Assembly (NCBI RefSeq): GCF_030812775.1
Contig: NZ_JAUSTI010000026.1
Location: forward strand, 1 to 60,060
DNA length: 60,060 bases
Source: Paenibacillus tundrae
Lineage (GTDB): Bacteria > Bacillota > Bacilli > Paenibacillales > Paenibacillaceae
Reading direction: 5' to 3'
Positions 33,376 to 41,946 of this stretch are shown one piece after another. The notes under the pieces are model-generated. The model was not told the DNA's origin. It ran no database searches and saw only the letters and a program-made list of their open reading frames with translations. Position 1 is the first letter of the stretch. Every line of letters starts with the position of its first letter. The position numbers were made by a program, and so were the translations under genes.

Positions 33376-33415
33376 ATCCTGAAGCCTTCTGGCTTAGGTC
33401 TGGAAGGTACAGGAT
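33376..33415 (+). promoter_or_regulatory. Structured spacer before rpsG, possible S7 site
   Basis: ATCCTG (33376-33381) pairs with CAGGAT (33410-33415) and encloses AAGCC-TTCT-GGCTT. An alternative helix CCT-AAGCC with GGCTT-AGG competes. E. coli S7 represses through the rpsL-rpsG spacer, but homology of this structure to that site is only a guess. Confidence 0.4.
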
Positions 33416-33445
33416 CTGCTGAACAAGAAAGAAAGGGGGATATCC

Positions 33446-33916
33446 ATGCCACGCAAAGGTCCAGTTACAAAAAGAGACGTGTTGCCAGATCCGGTATACA
33501 ACTCCAAGTTGGTTACTCGTTTGATCAACCGCATCATGCTCGACGGAAAACGCGGTGTTGCTCAAAGCATTCTGTATAATGCGTTCAAGTTGATCCAAGA
33601 ACGCACGGGTAATGACCCAATGGAAGTATTTGAGACAGCTATCAAGAATATCATGCCAGTCCTGGAAGTTAAAGCTCGTCGTGTCGGCGGTGCCAACTAC
33701 CAAGTTCCAATCGAGGTAAAACCAGAGAGACGTACTGCTCTGGGATTACGTTGGCTCGTAAACTACTCCCGCAACCGCGGTGAGAAAACGATGGAAGAGC
33801 GTTTGGCGGCTGAGATCATCGATGCTTCCAACAACACAGGCGCTTCCGTTAAAAAACGTGAAGATACGCACAAAATGGCTGAAGCGAACAAAGCGTTTGC
33901 TCACTACCGTTGGTAG
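33446..33916 (+). CDS. rpsG: 30S ribosomal protein S7
   Basis: A 156-residue 16S rRNA head-assembly protein near the E site. The N-terminus MPRKGPVTKRDVLPDP and the internal RVGGANYQVPIEV (about 76-88) are diagnostic, and the C-terminal helix ends in AHYRW. AAAGGGGGATATCC precedes ATG 33446. Spacing to fusA is 48 bases. Confidence 0.96.
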   Translation: MPRKGPVTKRDVLPDPVYNSKLVTRLINRIMLDGKRGVAQSILYNAFKLIQERTGNDPMEVFETAIKNIMPVLEVKARRVGGANYQVPIEVKPERRTALGLRWLVNYSRNRGEKTMEERLAAEIIDASNNTGASVKKREDTHKMAEANKAFAHYRW

Positions 33917-33964
33917 GATTCAGTTCATAAAAAATAACTTCAATTTTGAAGGGAGACCCATTTC

Positions 33965-36043
33965 ATGGCTAGAGAGTTCTCCTTGAAAAATACACGTAAT
34001 ATCGGGATCATGGCTCATATTGATGCGGGTAAAACCACGACAACTGAGCGGATCTTGTTCTACACAGGCCGTACGCACAAAATCGGTGAAGTTCACGAAG
34101 GCGCTGCGACAATGGACTGGATGGAGCAAGAACAGGAGCGCGGAATTACGATTACTTCCGCTGCGACTACCGCTGCTTGGAAAGGCCACCGCGTTAATAT
34201 CATTGATACCCCGGGACACGTTGACTTCACTGTTGAAGTTGAACGTTCCCTTCGTGTATTGGACGGAGCAGTTGGTGTATTCAGTGCGAAAGAAGGCGTT
34301 GAGCCTCAGTCCGAAACCGTATGGAGACAGGCTGATAAGTACGGCGTACCTCGTATCGCATATGTAAACAAAATGGATATCATCGGTGCTGACTTCTTGA
34401 ACGTTGTATCTGACATGCGTGATCGCCTTCAAGCGAACGCTGTTGCGATTCAACTTCCAATCGGCGCTGAAAATGATTTCAAAGGTATCATTGATATCGT
34501 TGGACAAAAGGCTCATATGTACAAAGATGACCTGGGACAAGATATCGAAGAAACCGAAATTCCTGCGGAATTTGCAGATCAAGTTGAAGAACTCCGCAAC
34601 GAATTGATTGAGCGTGTTGCAGAACTTGACGAAGAATTGACTATGAAATACCTGGAAGGCGAAGAGATCACAGTTGATGAGATCAAAGCCGCTCTCCGTA
34701 AAGGTGTAGTAGAAGTTAAAATCTTCCCAGTTATCTGTGGTTCCTCATACCGTAACAAAGGTGTTCAACTGATGTTGGATGCTGTTATCGATTACTTGCC
34801 AGCTCCTATCGATGTTCCAGCAATCAAGGGTCTCCTTGAAGATGGAACTGAGGCAGTTCGTAAGTCTTCCGATGAAGAGCCATTCTCTGCATTGGCCTTC
34901 AAAATCATGACTGACCCTTACGTTGGTAAATTGACATTCTTCCGCGTATACTCCGGTATTCTTCAATCCGGTTCTTATGTATTGAATGCAACTAAAAACA
35001 AACGTGAGCGTATCGGTCGTATCCTTCAAATGCATGCGAACAGCCGTCAAGAGATCACTGAAGTTTACTCCGGTGACATTGCAGCTGCAGTAGGTTTGAA
35101 AGATACGGGTACAGGTGATACACTATGTGATGAGAAAAACCCGGTAATCTTGGAGTCAATGAACTTCCCTGATCCGGTTATCGAAATCGCCGTTGAACCT
35201 AAAACCAAAGCTGACCAAGATAAAATGGGTGTTGCTCTCGGTAAGTTGACAGAAGAGGATCCAACTCTTCGTGCTCACACTGACGAAGAAACAGGCCAAA
35301 CAATCTTGGCAGGTATGGGTGAGCTTCACCTTGACATCATCATCGACCGTATGCGTCGTGAGTTCAAGGTGGAAACTACTGTGGGTAAACCACAAGTAGC
35401 TTACCGTGAAACATTCCGTGCTCCAGCGCGCGTTGAAGGTAAATTCGTACGTCAATCCGGTGGTCGTGGTCAATACGGTCACGTATGGGTTGAGTTCGAA
35501 CCTCTCGAGCCGGGTACAGGCAGTCAGTTCGAAAGTAAGATTGTCGGTGGTTCCGTGCCTAGAGAATACATTCAACCTGCACTGTCAGGGATTGAAGAGC
35601 AAATGAAAAACGGCGTTATTGCAGGCTTCCCGCTTGTAGACGTTAAGGCTACTATCGTAGACGGATCTTACCATGATGTCGATTCCAACGAGATGGCATT
35701 TAAAATTGCCGGATCTATGGCGCTGAAAGCAGCGAAAGACAAGTGTAAACCAGTTCTGCTTGAGCCAATCATGAAAGTAGAAGTAACCGTTCCAGAAGAG
35801 TACATGGGTGACGTAATGGGAATGTTGAACTCCCGTCGTGGCCGCATCGAAGGTATGGATTCCCGTAGTGGAGCTCAAATCATCCGTGCTAAGGTACCTT
35901 TGTCTGAAATGTTTGGTTACTCTACAACTCTTCGTTCTGGTACTCAAGGACGCGGCGTGTTCTCCATGGAACTCTCCCATTATGAAGAAGTTCCTAAGAG
36001 CATCGCTGAAGAAATCGTTGCCAAAACAAAAGGCACCGAGTAG
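33965..36043 (+). CDS. fusA: Elongation factor G
   Basis: A 692-residue translocase GTPase. G1 is AHIDAGKTTTTERIL (17-31), the switch I region has GITITSAATTA, and G3/G4 are DTPGHVDF and NKMDIIGAD. Domains II-V follow at normal length; domain IV carries RETFRAPARVEGKFVRQSGG. GAAGGGAGACCC is the ribosome site. Cotranscribed with rpsL, rpsG and probably tuf. Confidence 0.97.
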   Translation: MAREFSLKNTRNIGIMAHIDAGKTTTTERILFYTGRTHKIGEVHEGAATMDWMEQEQERGITITSAATTAAWKGHRVNIIDTPGHVDFTVEVERSLRVLDGAVGVFSAKEGVEPQSETVWRQADKYGVPRIAYVNKMDIIGADFLNVVSDMRDRLQANAVAIQLPIGAENDFKGIIDIVGQKAHMYKDDLGQDIEETEIPAEFADQVEELRNELIERVAELDEELTMKYLEGEEITVDEIKAALRKGVVEVKIFPVICGSSYRNKGVQLMLDAVIDYLPAPIDVPAIKGLLEDGTEAVRKSSDEEPFSALAFKIMTDPYVGKLTFFRVYSGILQSGSYVLNATKNKRERIGRILQMHANSRQEITEVYSGDIAAAVGLKDTGTGDTLCDEKNPVILESMNFPDPVIEIAVEPKTKADQDKMGVALGKLTEEDPTLRAHTDEETGQTILAGMGELHLDIIIDRMRREFKVETTVGKPQVAYRETFRAPARVEGKFVRQSGGRGQYGHVWVEFEPLEPGTGSQFESKIVGGSVPREYIQPALSGIEEQMKNGVIAGFPLVDVKATIVDGSYHDVDSNEMAFKIAGSMALKAAKDKCKPVLLEPIMKVEVTVPEEYMGDVMGMLNSRRGRIEGMDSRSGAQIIRAKVPLSEMFGYSTTLRSGTQGRGVFSMELSHYEEVPKSIAEEIVAKTKGTE

Positions 36044-36051
36044 TTTTCTCA

Positions 36052-36100
36052 CACTGGATGTAAGTGCATAAGAATTCATTTCAGAGCACTTCATTCAGTG
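36052..36100 (+). promoter_or_regulatory. Long hairpin between fusA and tuf
   Basis: CACTGGATG-T-AAGTGC (36052-36067) pairs with GCACTTCATTCAGTG (36086-36100): 15 bp with one bulged T and one G-U pair, and an 18-nt loop. No T tract follows. A TATAAT at 36112-36117 just after it might be a weak tuf promoter, but no good -35 is seen. Confidence 0.5.
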
Positions 36101-36137
36101 AAAACATAAATTATAATTTTAAGGAGGCCACGTTCAA

Positions 36138-37328
36138 ATGGCAAAGGCTAAATACGAACGTAATAAACCCCACGTTAACATCGGTACTATCGGTCACGTC
36201 GATCACGGTAAAACAACTCTGACTGCTGCAATCACAACTGTATTGTCAACAACTTACGGTGGTGCTGCTGTAGCATTCGACCAAATCGACAAAGCTCCAG
36301 AAGAGCGCGAACGCGGTATCACTATCTCTACAGCACACGTTGAGTATGAAACTGACACTCGTCACTATGCTCACGTAGACTGCCCAGGTCACGCCGACTA
36401 TGTTAAAAACATGATCACTGGCGCGGCACAAATGGACGGAGCTATCTTGGTAGTATCCGCAGCTGACGGCCCAATGCCACAAACTCGTGAGCACATCTTG
36501 CTCTCCCGTCAAGTAGGCGTACCTTACATTGTTGTATTCTTGAACAAATGTGACATGGTTGAAGACGAAGAGTTGTTGGAATTGGTTGAGATGGAAGTTC
36601 GCGACCTTCTTAACGAATATGAGTTCCCAGGTGATGACACTCCAATCACTCGTGGATCTGCTCGTGAAGCTCTGCAAAACCCTACTGGTGAGTGGGCTCA
36701 AAAGATCGTTGACATGTTCAAAGAGATCGATACTTATATCCCACTTCCTGAGCGTCAAACTGACAAGCCTTTCTTGATGCCTGTCGAGGACGTATTCTCC
36801 ATCACTGGCCGTGGTACAGTTGCTACTGGTCGTGTAGAGCGTGGTACTGTTAAAGTCGGTGAAGAGATCGAGATCGTTGGTATCACTGAAGAAACTAAAA
36901 AATCCGTTGTTACGGGCGTTGAGATGTTCCGTAAATTGTTGGATTCCGCTCAAGCGGGTGACAACATCGGTGCATTGTTGCGTGGTGTTGACCGTACTCA
37001 AATCGAGCGTGGTCAAGTATTGGCAAAGCCAGGTTCTGTTAAGCCACACACAGAATTCACTGCACAAATCTACGTTTTGACTAAAGAAGAGGGTGGCCGT
37101 CACAAGCCTTTCTTCACTGGATACCGTCCACAGTTCTACTTCCGTACAACTGACGTAACTGGTATCATCAACTTGCCAGAAGGTACTGAAATGGTAATGC
37201 CTGGTGACAACATCACGGTTACTGTTTCCCTGATTTCCCCAATCGCGATTGAAGAAGGAACTAAGTTCTCCATTCGTGAAGGTGGACGTACAGTAGGTGC
37301 CGGTTCCGTAGCATCTATTCAAAAATAA
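36138..37328 (+). CDS. tuf: Elongation factor Tu
   Basis: A 396-residue GTPase that delivers aminoacyl-tRNA. G1 is GHVDHGKT (19-26), the effector region RERGITISTAHVEYET, G3 DCPGHADYVKNM and G4 NKCDMV; domains II and III are complete. Codon choice is strongly biased to common codons, as expected for a very highly expressed gene. AAGGAGG precedes ATG 36138. A strong terminator closes the str operon. Confidence 0.97.
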   Translation: MAKAKYERNKPHVNIGTIGHVDHGKTTLTAAITTVLSTTYGGAAVAFDQIDKAPEERERGITISTAHVEYETDTRHYAHVDCPGHADYVKNMITGAAQMDGAILVVSAADGPMPQTREHILLSRQVGVPYIVVFLNKCDMVEDEELLELVEMEVRDLLNEYEFPGDDTPITRGSAREALQNPTGEWAQKIVDMFKEIDTYIPLPERQTDKPFLMPVEDVFSITGRGTVATGRVERGTVKVGEEIEIVGITEETKKSVVTGVEMFRKLLDSAQAGDNIGALLRGVDRTQIERGQVLAKPGSVKPHTEFTAQIYVLTKEEGGRHKPFFTGYRPQFYFRTTDVTGIINLPEGTEMVMPGDNITVTVSLISPIAIEEGTKFSIREGGRTVGAGSVASIQK

Positions 37329-37403
37329 TTCAGCTTTACGTTGAATAAAGCATATGCAACAGTGTACTGGAACGAGTAACATTGTACTGTAACGAAGCTT
37401 CGG

Positions 37404-37445
37404 AAGAGTTCTTTATCCGACATCGGATAGAGAACTCTTTTATTA
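37404..37445 (+). terminator. Strong terminator of the str operon
   Basis: A 16-bp stem (AAGAGTTCTTTATCCG with CGGATAGAGAACTCTT, one G-U pair) with a 4-nt loop runs into TTTTATT, 75 bases after tuf. Just upstream (37363-37396) GTACTG(G/T)AACGA is directly repeated. Confidence 0.95.
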
Positions 37446-37599
37446 TGTAATCGTTTCGGAACCTGCGTCTATTAAAATTGAACATCATATGTAGTGTAGA
37501 AAAATAGGTTAGGCAGCTTGTATATAGAAGAAAAACACCTACAATAAACGAACTCATTTCATCAGAAAAGATTAGTTTAAATGTTTTTTTTAAATATGC

Positions 37600-37628
37600 T
37601 TGCAATACGCCCATTTTTTCTATATAAT
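37600..37628 (+). promoter_or_regulatory. Sigma-A promoter of the S10-spc-alpha cluster
   Basis: TTGCAA (37600-37605), a 17-bp spacer and a perfect TATAAT (37623-37628). It sits between the str terminator and rpsJ and is the only clear promoter before a run of about 30 genes. The AT-rich stretch 37446-37599 holds no gene. Confidence 0.85.
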
Positions 37629-37634
37629 AATGAA

Positions 37635-37752
37635 TGTTGTTCTGAGACGTTGCGATGATGTGAGAGGTTACTGGCACACCCGGCCCCTTTGCCATGAGGC
37701 GGTGGCTAGAAAATTTTCACGGAGTATGTCCGATAAAAAATTGGGCGATAGA
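37635..37752 (+). ncRNA. Candidate structured leader of the S10 operon
   Basis: The 5' UTR holds GAGGTTACTGGCACACC (37663-37679), then a CCGGCC block, GCCA (37691-37694) pairing TGGC (37703-37706), and an AAAATTTT palindrome before CACGGAGT. I recall a similar block before rpsJ in other Bacillales, which suggests a conserved ribosomal-protein leader; which protein binds is unknown. Confidence 0.45.
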
Positions 37753-37765
37753 AGGAGGGACTAAA

Positions 37766-38074
37766 ATGGCAAAGCAAAAAATTCGTATTCGTTTGAAAGC
37801 TTACGACCACAGAATTCTTGATCAATCCGCGGAGAAAATTGTTGAAACAGCAAAACGTTCGGGTGCAGGTGTATCCGGTCCGATTCCGCTTCCTACTGAA
37901 AAACAAATCATTACTATTCTTCGTGCGGTGCACAAGTACAAGGATTCTCGGGAGCAATTCGAACAACGCACACATAAGCGTTTGATCGACATCGTTAACC
38001 CGACTCCACAAACTGTGGATGCCTTGATGCGCTTGGATCTGCCGTCCGGTGTAGATATCGAAATTAAATTGTAA
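37766..38074 (+). CDS. rpsJ: 30S ribosomal protein S10 (NusE)
   Basis: A 102-residue head protein that also acts as NusE, linking NusG to the ribosome. The core reads IRIRLKAYDHRILDQSAEKI (about 6-25), with SGPIPLPTEK in the middle and EQRTHKRLID after it. GAAGGAGGG precedes ATG 37766; an open frame to 37694 lies in the leader. First gene of the S10-spc-alpha cluster. Confidence 0.96.
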   Translation: MAKQKIRIRLKAYDHRILDQSAEKIVETAKRSGAGVSGPIPLPTEKQIITILRAVHKYKDSREQFEQRTHKRLIDIVNPTPQTVDALMRLDLPSGVDIEIKL

Positions 38075-38120
38075 TACAAGCTACAACAAAGACCATGTAT
38101 AGAGGAAAAGAGGTGTCAAC

Positions 38121-38744
38121 ATGAAAGCAATCTTAGGAAAAAAACTCGGAATGACTCAAGTATTTACTCCTGAAGGTAACGTTATTCCAGTAACGGTTAT
38201 CGAAGCAGGCCCTTGTGTTGTTTTGCAAAAGAAAGACATTGAGAACGATGGCTACGAAGCGATTCAAATCGGTTACTCCGATAAGAAAGAAAAAAATGCT
38301 AACAAGCCAGAAGCAGGTCACGCTAAAAAAGCGAATACTGCCCCTAAGCGCTACGTTCGTGAAGTTCGCGGTATCAACATCGCTGAATATGAAGTTGGCC
38401 AAGAACTTAAAGCTGACATTTTCGCTGAAGGCGAATTCGTTGACGTAACGGGTGTTTCTAAAGGTAAAGGTTTTGCCGGCGTAATCAAACGTTGGGGACA
38501 AAGCACTGGACCTATGTCACACGGTTCTCGTTATCACCGTGGCCCGGGTTCGATGGGTTCGATCCAAGCTAACCGCGTTCCTAAAGGCAAACGCCTGCCA
38601 GGACACATGGGACATGATACAGTTACAATCCAACGTCTTGAAGTAGTTAAAGTGGACGCTGAGCGTAACGTGTTGCTCGTGAAAGGTTCCATTCCTGGAC
38701 CGAAAAACAGTCTCATTAAAGTTAAAGAAACGGTGAAAAAATAA
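38121..38744 (+). CDS. rplC: 50S ribosomal protein L3
   Basis: A 207-residue protein whose loop reaches the peptidyl-transferase centre and is needed for early 50S assembly. MKAILGKKLGMTQVF starts the protein; the loop near 130-160 holds GPMSHGSRYHRGPGSMG, and GKRLPGHMG follows. It has the usual bacterial length. Spacing to rplD is 25 bases. Confidence 0.96.
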   Translation: MKAILGKKLGMTQVFTPEGNVIPVTVIEAGPCVVLQKKDIENDGYEAIQIGYSDKKEKNANKPEAGHAKKANTAPKRYVREVRGINIAEYEVGQELKADIFAEGEFVDVTGVSKGKGFAGVIKRWGQSTGPMSHGSRYHRGPGSMGSIQANRVPKGKRLPGHMGHDTVTIQRLEVVKVDAERNVLLVKGSIPGPKNSLIKVKETVKK

Positions 38745-38769
38745 CCACTGAAGAAAGGAGGAACACAAA

Positions 38770-39393
38770 ATGCCAAAAGTATCAGTTTACAATGTAGATG
38801 GTAGCCAAGTAGGTGAAGTTGAATTGAACGATGCGGTTTTCGGAATTGAGCCGAATCAACACGTTCTGTACGATGCAGTTCTTATGCAACGCGCTTCCCT
38901 TCGTCAAGGTACCCACAAAGTAAAAGGACGTTCTGAAGTACGTGGCGGTGGACGTAAGCCTTGGAAACAAAAAGGTACAGGTCGCGCTCGTCAAGGTTCG
39001 ATTCGTTCTCCACAATGGAAAGGCGGCGGTATCGTATTTGGTCCGACACCACGGAGCTATGCATACAAACTGCCTAAGAAAGTTCGCCGTTTGGCGATCA
39101 AATCAGCTCTTTCATCCAAAGTGCTTGACAATGACATTATCGTTTTGGATGCTCTCGCATTGAGCACACCTAAAACTAAAGAATTTGCAGCTATTTTGAA
39201 TAACCTCAAAGTAGGACGCAAAGCTTTGATCGTAGCACCTAGCTATGATGATAATGTAGCTCTTTCCGCACGGAATATTCCAGGCGTGAAATTCGTAGCT
39301 GCTGACGGCATTAATGTTCTTGACGTGCTTGCGCACGACAAACTGATCATTACGAAAGAAGCAGTTCAGAAGGTAGAGGAGGTGCTCGCGTAA
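38770..39393 (+). CDS. rplD: 50S ribosomal protein L4
   Basis: A 207-residue exit-tunnel protein. The tunnel loop (about 56-95) carries PWKQKGTGRARQGSIRSP with no change at the macrolide-linked positions I know. In E. coli L4 represses the S10 operon; that role is not established here. AGAAAGGAGG precedes ATG 38770. Its TAA shares a base with the rplW ATG. Confidence 0.96.
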   Translation: MPKVSVYNVDGSQVGEVELNDAVFGIEPNQHVLYDAVLMQRASLRQGTHKVKGRSEVRGGGRKPWKQKGTGRARQGSIRSPQWKGGGIVFGPTPRSYAYKLPKKVRRLAIKSALSSKVLDNDIIVLDALALSTPKTKEFAAILNNLKVGRKALIVAPSYDDNVALSARNIPGVKFVAADGINVLDVLAHDKLIITKEAVQKVEEVLA

Positions 39394-39683
39394 TGAAGGA
39401 TCCTCGTGATATTGTAAAACGTCCGATTATTACGGAACGTACTGCTGACATGATGAACGACTTGAAATATGTATTTGAAGTCGATATCCGTGCAAACAAA
39501 ACCGAGATCAAAAAAGCGGTAGAAGCTATTTTCAACGTAAAAGTGAAAAACGTGAACACACTTCGTGTTCCAGCTAAACCGAAACGGTACGGACGTTATT
39601 CCGGATATACTAGCGAATGGAAAAAAGCGTTTGTAACGCTGACACAAGACAGCAAAACGCTTGAGTTCTTTGAAACTGTATAA
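39393..39683 (+). CDS. rplW: 50S ribosomal protein L23
   Basis: A 96-residue protein at the tunnel exit, the docking site for trigger factor and SRP. RDIVKRPIITERTADM (about 4-19) and KRYGRYSGYTSEWKKA near the end are typical. It starts on the last base of the rplD stop (TAATG), so the pair is translationally coupled. Confidence 0.95.
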   Translation: MKDPRDIVKRPIITERTADMMNDLKYVFEVDIRANKTEIKKAVEAIFNVKVKNVNTLRVPAKPKRYGRYSGYTSEWKKAFVTLTQDSKTLEFFETV

Positions 39684-39714
39684 TTGAAATTGTTGAAGTA
39701 AGGAGGGAAACCCA

Positions 39715-40545
39715 GTGCCAATCAAAAAGTATAAACCAACATCCCCGGCAAGACGGAACATGTCCGTTTCTACATTTGAGGAAATCACCACAGATAAGCC
39801 GGAGAAATCGTTGCTTGCCCCGCTTAGCAAACAAGCAGGCCGCAACAACCAAGGTAAAATTACAGTTCGTCACCATGGTGGTGGACACAAACGTAAATAC
39901 CGTATCATTGACTTCAAACGTACTAAAGATGGAATACCGGGCCGCGTTGCTACAATTGAGTATGACCCGAACCGTACATCTAACATCGCTCTGATTCACT
40001 ATGCTGATGGTGAGAAACGTTACATCATCGCTCCTAAAGGTTTGAAAGTTGGAGATCAAGTGTTCTCCGGACCTGAATCAGACATCAAAATTGGTAACGC
40101 GTTGCCACTCGAAAACATTCCAGTAGGTACCGTTATCCACAACATCGAGTTGAAACCAGGTAAAGGCGGACAATTGGTTCGTGCTGCTGGTACAGAAGCT
40201 CAGTTGCTTGGTAAAGAAGAAAAATACGTTTCCGTTCGTCTCTCTTCCGGAGAAGTTCGTCGTATTCTTAAAGTTTGCCGTGCGACAATCGGATCCGTTG
40301 GTAACCAAGACCACGAGCTCATCAAAATCGGTAAAGCCGGTCGTAGCCGTTGGTTGGGACAACGTCCTGAAGTTCGTGGTGTGGTAATGAACCCTAACGA
40401 TCACCCTCACGGTGGTGGTGAAGGTCGTGCTCCAATCGGACGTAAATCGCCAATGTCACCATGGGGTAAACCTACTCTTGGTTTCAAAACGCGTAAGAAA
40501 AATAAAGCTTCTGATAAATACATCATTCGCCGCCGCACGAAGTAA
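39715..40545 (+). CDS. rplB: 50S ribosomal protein L2
   Basis: A 276-residue, very conserved protein at the subunit interface near the peptidyl-transferase centre. The GVVMNPNDHPHGGGEGRAP stretch (about 222-240) includes the essential histidine. The C-terminus is strongly basic (KTRKKNKASDKYIIRRRTK). The start is GTG 39715 after AAGGAGGGAAAC. Followed by rpsS after 71 bases containing a small GCATC-TGCG-GATGC hairpin. Confidence 0.96.
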   Translation: MPIKKYKPTSPARRNMSVSTFEEITTDKPEKSLLAPLSKQAGRNNQGKITVRHHGGGHKRKYRIIDFKRTKDGIPGRVATIEYDPNRTSNIALIHYADGEKRYIIAPKGLKVGDQVFSGPESDIKIGNALPLENIPVGTVIHNIELKPGKGGQLVRAAGTEAQLLGKEEKYVSVRLSSGEVRRILKVCRATIGSVGNQDHELIKIGKAGRSRWLGQRPEVRGVVMNPNDHPHGGGEGRAPIGRKSPMSPWGKPTLGFKTRKKNKASDKYIIRRRTK

Positions 40546-40616
40546 TACACACTGTGCATGACTTCGTGAGGCATCTGCGGATGCATAATAGCTACGTTTG
40601 AAGGGAGGATCTCCAC

Positions 40617-40895
40617 ATGAGTCGCAGTTTGAAAAAAGGGCCATTCATTGATGGCTACATGCTCAAGAAGGTAGAAGAGATGGAAGCGTCAGGTAAAAAG
40701 AACGTTATCAAAACCTGGTCCCGTCGCTCTACAATTTTCCCACAATTCATCGGACACACATTTGGCGTTTACGACGGTCGTAAGCACGTGCCAGTGTATG
40801 TAACTGAGGACATGGTCGGACACAAACTGGGTGAGTTCGCTCCAACCCGTACGTACAAAGGCCATACTGATGATGATAAGAAAACAAGAAGATAA
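40617..40895 (+). CDS. rpsS: 30S ribosomal protein S19
   Basis: A 92-residue head protein that contacts S13 and the A-site tRNA. SLKKGPFIDGYMLKKV (about 3-18) and the C-terminal GEFAPTRTYKGH are conserved. GAAGGGAGG precedes ATG 40617. It lies in the standard rplB-rpsS-rplV order. Confidence 0.96.
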   Translation: MSRSLKKGPFIDGYMLKKVEEMEASGKKNVIKTWSRRSTIFPQFIGHTFGVYDGRKHVPVYVTEDMVGHKLGEFAPTRTYKGHTDDDKKTRR

Positions 40896-40930
40896 ATGAA
40901 CATCTTTAATGTTTGAGAGGAGGTTACACA

Positions 40931-41263
40931 ATGGAAGCAAAAGCACATGCTAAGTTTATCCGGATTGCTCCTCGTAAAGTTCAACTCGTTGTTGACTTGA
41001 TTCGCGGCAAGCAAGTAGGTGAGGCGGTTGCCATTCTCCGTCACACTCCGAAATCTGCTTCTCCAATCGTTGAGAAGTTGCTCAACTCCGCTATTGCGAA
41101 CGCGGAACATAATTATTCTTTGGATGTTAATAACTTGGTTATCTCGCAAGCTTACGTGAACCAAGGACCGACAATGAAACGTTTCCGCCCTCGTGCAATG
41201 GGACGTGCAAGTCGTATTAACAAACGTACTAGCCACATCACTTTGGTGGTATCTGAAAAGTAA
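40931..41263 (+). CDS. rplV: 50S ribosomal protein L22
   Basis: A 110-residue tunnel protein. The extended hairpin (about 80-100) reads GPTMKRFRPRAMGRASRI and appears unaltered at macrolide-linked positions. The start is ATG 40931 after GAGAGGAGG; an in-frame upstream start at 40913 would place the ribosome site inside the gene. Confidence 0.95.
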   Translation: MEAKAHAKFIRIAPRKVQLVVDLIRGKQVGEAVAILRHTPKSASPIVEKLLNSAIANAEHNYSLDVNNLVISQAYVNQGPTMKRFRPRAMGRASRINKRTSHITLVVSEK

Positions 41264-41278
41264 AAGGAGGGGAAACGT

Positions 41279-41944
41279 GTGGGCCAAAAGGTAAATCCAG
41301 TCGGACTCCGTGTCGGAGTTATCCGTGACTGGGAATCTAAGTGGTATGCAGGCAAAGACTTCGGTGATCTTTTGATGGAAGACGTGAAAATTCGTGAATT
41401 CCTGAAAAATAAATTGAAAGACTCCGCTATGTCTCGTGTTGAGATCGAGAGAGCGGCTAACCGCGTAAACGTAACGATTCACACTGCGAAACCAGGTATG
41501 GTAATCGGTAAAGGTGGATCTGAAGTAGAAAATCTTCGTAACCAAATTACGAAAATTGCTGGCGGTAAAAAAGTACACATTAACATCTCTGAAATTAAGA
41601 ACCAAGACCTGGATGCAGTCCTGGTAGCAGAAAGCATTGCACAACAATTGGAACGTCGTGTTTCTTTCCGTCGTGCTCTGAAACAAGCTATTCAAAGAAC
41701 TATGCGTTCTGGCGCAAAAGGTATTAAAACTCAAGTAGGCGGACGTCTTGGCGGAGCTGAGATTGCACGTTCTGAAGGCTACAGCGAAGGAACTGTTCCA
41801 CTGCACACACTGCGTGCTGACATTGACTATGGTACAGCAGAGGCTCATACTACTTACGGACGTATCGGCGTAAAAGTATGGATCTATCGTGGAGAGGTTC
41901 TTCCTACGGCTAAGAAACAAGCTGCTAAGGAAGGAGGCAACTAA
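41279..41944 (+). CDS. rpsC: 30S ribosomal protein S3
   Basis: A 221-residue head protein at the mRNA entry tunnel. The KH domain has GMVIGKGGSEVENL (about 75-88), and the C-terminal domain RRVSFRRALKQAIQRTM then GRLGGAEIARSE. The start is GTG 41279 (MGQKVNPVG) after AAAAGGAGGGG. Only two bases separate it from rplP. Confidence 0.96.
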   Translation: MGQKVNPVGLRVGVIRDWESKWYAGKDFGDLLMEDVKIREFLKNKLKDSAMSRVEIERAANRVNVTIHTAKPGMVIGKGGSEVENLRNQITKIAGGKKVHINISEIKNQDLDAVLVAESIAQQLERRVSFRRALKQAIQRTMRSGAKGIKTQVGGRLGGAEIARSEGYSEGTVPLHTLRADIDYGTAEAHTTYGRIGVKVWIYRGEVLPTAKKQAAKEGGN

Positions 41945-41946
41945 TC

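Noticed and set aside
36246..37382. 378-codon minus-strand open frame opposite tuf
   Set aside because: Mirror of the strongly biased tuf codons; the reading would be Thr/Val/Ser-rich without known motifs.
37361..37400. Imperfect direct repeat GTACTG(G/T)AACGA after tuf
   Set aside because: Only two short copies next to a terminator; no sign of a CRISPR or mobile element, and chance similarity is likely.
38935..39060. Possible macrolide-resistance changes in L4 (and in L22 at 41160-41220)
   Set aside because: The tunnel loops read as ordinary Firmicutes sequences without insertions or the known substitutions.
40769..41920. 383-codon minus-strand open frame opposite rpsS-rplV-rpsC
   Set aside because: It spans three conserved ribosomal genes on the other strand and has no independent support.
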